Below, piece by piece: positions 12,848 to 14,529 of a stretch of 14,529 nt of DNA; within the stretch, counting starts at the first letter, position 1, and every line of letters starts with the position of its first letter. Under the pieces are notes generated by a model. That model was given only the letters and a program-made list of their open reading frames with translations. It had not been told where the DNA came from and ran no database searches. The stretch is from an uncultured Clostridia bacterium (lineage in GTDB: Bacteria; Bacillota; Clostridia; Oscillospirales; Acutalibacteraceae), in contig CANRAN010000018.1 in the NCBI GenBank assembly GCA_947628595.1, positions 1-14,529 of the forward strand, read 5' to 3'. The translations under genes and the position numbers were made by a program.

Positions 12848-13651
12848 TTGTACATCATTTTCGGCAAAAAAACTATTGCTGCTGTATTATCGGCAGTCGT
12901 GCTGACGACAGCAGTGGTAATTTCGGGGAGTGGGATTTACCATAATGCTTCATATGAAGCGGCAGCAGATGCAAACTGGGGACTTAGCTTTCAAGCAGAG
13001 GGTGCTGCCCCGATAGGAAACGCTTCAGCTTCTCAGCTGAAGGAATATAATGCATATTATGTGGGCGATACATCAAAGAAAAAAATTTATCTTACTTTTG
13101 ATGCAGGATATGAAAACGGATATACTGAGCATATCCTTGATGTACTTAAGAAACATAACACAAAGGCTGTATTCTTTCTTGTAGGTAACTTTATAGAAAC
13201 CTCACCTGAGCTTGTAAAACGTATGGTTGCGGAGGGGCATACCGTCGGAAACCACACATATACTCACCCGGATATGTCAAAAATATCGGACAAGGCGTCA
13301 TTTGAAAATGAACTGTGTAAGCTTGAAAAACTATATGAGGAAACGACCGGCGAAAAAATGAAAAAATTCTATCGTCCCCCACAGGGAAAATATAGTGAAA
13401 GTAATCTGAAAATGGCACAGGAGCTTGGATATACAACTGTATTCTGGAGCCTTGCATATGTTGACTGGTATAATGATGATCAACCGACAGAAGAGGAGGC
13501 AATGGATAAGCTTATTCCGAGAATACACAACGGTGCCATTGTGCTTCTTCACAGCACCTCAAAAACTAATTCTGAAATTCTTGACAAATTGCTCACAAAA
13601 TGGGAAGAAATGGGTTACACTTTCGGGAATATTTCAGATATAACAAAATAA
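12848..13651 (+). CDS. pdaA: PdaA-like polysaccharide deacetylase (carbohydrate esterase 4)
   Basis: A 267-residue exported or membrane-tethered deacetylase. An N-terminal hydrophobic segment (about residues 10-30) precedes a NodB domain. The pattern matches Bacillus PdaA, which removes acetyl groups from muramic acid on the way to muramic delta-lactam in spore cortex: YLTFDAGYENGYT (D85 as base), GNHTYTH with H136 and H140, RPPQGKYS with R176, FWSLAYVDW, and LLHS with H235. The second Asp of the usual TFDDG motif is Ala here; Bacillus PdaA has Asn, so this departure is in keeping with the subfamily. The TTG at 12848 is preferred, five bases after GGTGG; a GTG at 12839 is the alternative. No polysaccharide gene is adjacent; sigG lies 5.8 kb upstream. 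Confidence 0.88.
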   Translation: MYIIFGKKTIAAVLSAVVLTTAVVISGSGIYHNASYEAAADANWGLSFQAEGAAPIGNASASQLKEYNAYYVGDTSKKKIYLTFDAGYENGYTEHILDVLKKHNTKAVFFLVGNFIETSPELVKRMVAEGHTVGNHTYTHPDMSKISDKASFENELCKLEKLYEETTGEKMKKFYRPPQGKYSESNLKMAQELGYTTVFWSLAYVDWYNDDQPTEEEAMDKLIPRIHNGAIVLLHSTSKTNSEILDKLLTKWEEMGYTFGNISDITK

Positions 13652-13695
13652 TATCAACAGCAGTTGTCATGTTTCGAGTTTTTTCTGATAAAGAC

Positions 13696-13724
13696 TTGAC
13701 TATTAAAAGGAATAATTTTATAAT
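13696..13724 (+). promoter_or_regulatory. Strong sigma-A promoter of the zinc-ribbon gene
   Basis: TTGACT (13696-13701) and a perfect TATAAT (13719-13724) with a 17-base spacer. The leader to the start codon would be about 160 bases, unusually long for this window. Confidence 0.75.
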
Positions 13725-13730
13725 AATAGC

Positions 13731-13893
13731 GAGTGTTAATGTAACCGCTGTGTGATGTTTGTATCAAAAAGCAATGAAATGATCTTATACAACCGTCTGC
13801 ATTCCGTGGTTGTTCGGTCGCAAATTCCAAACCGAATCTGCTTATTTAGCAGCAGATATTTTAACATGAAATATAACGACTGGAGGATTTACA
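13731..13893 (+). other. Long leader with three hairpins upstream of the zinc-ribbon gene
   Basis: The untranslated stretch contains CAACC/GGTTG, TTCGGT/ACCGAA and ATCTGC/GCAGAT pairs one after another, the last about 20 bases before the GGAGG site. None is followed by a clean T-run. A small open frame at 13755-13907 lacks a ribosome binding site. It may be a regulatory leader, but no class is recognised. Confidence 0.35.
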
Positions 13894-14529
13894 ATGATCA
13901 GATGTAAAAAATGTGCTGCATTGTTAAAAGATGATGCGAAATTTTGTCCGTCCTGCGGCACTAAGGTTGAAACAGTTGAAGCACCTGTAAATTCAGCAAC
14001 AAATACGGGTGCTAAAAATTGCCCCGACTGTGGTGCAGAGTTGAAGCCCGGAGCTAAGTTCTGCCCTGTCTGCGGTAAAAAGCTCTCTGACACAGCAGAA
14101 GCTAAATCGGTGCAGGCAGAGCCTGTTGCGAATACTGCTGCAGTTGCCAATACAGTAAATAAGTGCCCCGACTGTGGTGCAGAGTTGAAGCCCGGAGCTA
14201 AGTTCTGCCCCGTCTGTGGTAAAAAGCTCTCTGACACAGCAGAGGCTAAATCGGTGCAGGCAGAGCCTGTTGCGAATACTGCTGCAGTTGCCAATACAGT
14301 AAATAAGTGCCCCGACTGTGGTACGGCTCTGAAGCCTGATGCTAAGTTCTGCCCGGTGTGCGGAAAAAATATGACAGTTGTTTCGGCTCCCGTGCCTCAG
14401 CCGGCTTCAAACCTTAACGGAAATGCCCCCACAGCAGTTATACCTAATGTTCTTGCAAATCCCGGTGAAATGAATACCCAGACCCCGGCGGCAGCACCCG
14501 CACCTTTGTATAATTCCGGTGCACCTGTC
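13894..14529 (+). CDS. Multi-zinc-ribbon protein, N-terminal part (runs off the window)
   Basis: The reading frame is open for 212 codons to the window edge, so the C-terminus is missing. GGAGG ends seven bases before the ATG. Four zinc ribbons of the CxxC...FCPxCG type follow one another: C4/C7/C18/C21, C43/C46/C57/C60, C91/C94/C105/C108 and C139/C142/C153/C156. The middle units are joined by Ala/Glu/Val-rich linkers of equal length. After residue 160 the sequence turns Pro/Ala/Asn-rich and looks disordered. Proteins beginning with such ribbons in Firmicutes often continue into membrane or uncharacterised domains, but nothing of that is visible here. No signal peptide. The function is unknown; metal binding through paired cysteines is the safe inference. 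Confidence 0.9.
   Translation, partial: MIRCKKCAALLKDDAKFCPSCGTKVETVEAPVNSATNTGAKNCPDCGAELKPGAKFCPVCGKKLSDTAEAKSVQAEPVANTAAVANTVNKCPDCGAELKPGAKFCPVCGKKLSDTAEAKSVQAEPVANTAAVANTVNKCPDCGTALKPDAKFCPVCGKNMTVVSAPVPQPASNLNGNAPTAVIPNVLANPGEMNTQTPAAAPAPLYNSGAPV
14020..14307 (+). repeat. 144-base tandem coding repeat (48 residues), two copies
   Basis: 14020-14163 and 14164-14307 differ at only three bases by eye, all silent, so both copies encode the same 48 residues: one zinc ribbon plus linker. A third, diverged ribbon begins at 14308. This is a recent duplication inside the gene. Confidence 0.9.

Noticed and set aside
13755..13907. 50-codon open frame in the leader, overlapping the zinc-ribbon start
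   Set aside because: No ribosome binding site and no recognisable protein features; it overlaps the hairpins of the leader.
13842..14294. 150-codon minus-strand frame with internal repeats
   Set aside because: It is the antisense shadow of the zinc-ribbon gene; its repeats come from the 144-base duplication, and the plus strand has the ribosome binding site and CxxC motifs.

Overview
The window looks like the chromosome of a low-GC, anaerobic, endospore-forming member of the Clostridia, most likely the Ruminococcus/[Eubacterium] siraeum side of the Oscillospiraceae. The signs are a sporulation sigma factor (sigG), a spore-cortex-type deacetylase (pdaA-like), the [FeFe]-hydrogenase maturase HydG with its TM1266-type partner, a clostridial 2[4Fe-4S] ferredoxin, a cohesin-fold surface protein, strong AGGAGG ribosome binding sites and AT-rich intergenic DNA. 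The family assignment is inference; there is no rRNA or other taxonomic marker. I saw no tRNA, rRNA, CRISPR array or insertion sequence.

Layout. 1-1075 is very AT-rich and accessory in character: a truncated NERD-like membrane protein and an XRE repressor read leftward, followed by about 680 bases with no convincing gene. 1076-1861 encodes a receiver-like plus winged-helix (SARP/BTAD-type) regulator whose receiver has lost the phosphorylation site. 5725-1924 (minus strand) is a tightly packed four-gene unit: intracellular GH13 glycosidase, membrane-anchored cohesin-like protein, then two RadC-family proteins in tandem, the first with a damaged JAMM metal site. Next, on the plus strand, come a small ferredoxin and sigG, each with its own probable promoter. 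7158-9080 is the TM1266-hydG pair, preceded by a leader that can fold into an intrinsic terminator or a competing antiterminator. 9081-9365 is a locally GC-rich, repeat-like spacer. A PLP-dependent Orn/Lys/Arg decarboxylase (minus) and folC (plus) are divergent, followed by a YbjN-like protein, a PdaA-like deacetylase, and a multi-zinc-ribbon protein cut by the window edge.

How the genes work together. SigG and the PdaA-like protein belong to the same forespore/spore-cortex programme in Bacillus. HydG makes the CO and CN ligands of the hydrogenase H-cluster, and a 2[4Fe-4S] ferredoxin is the usual electron donor to such hydrogenases, though here it is a separate transcript. FolC and the decarboxylase are housekeeping.

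The best candidates for something undescribed are the attenuator-like leader ahead of TM1266-hydG, the tandem RadC pair (one apparently active, one degenerate) in an operon with a glycosidase and a cohesin-like protein, and the zinc-ribbon gene with a 144-base internal duplication whose copies differ only silently.
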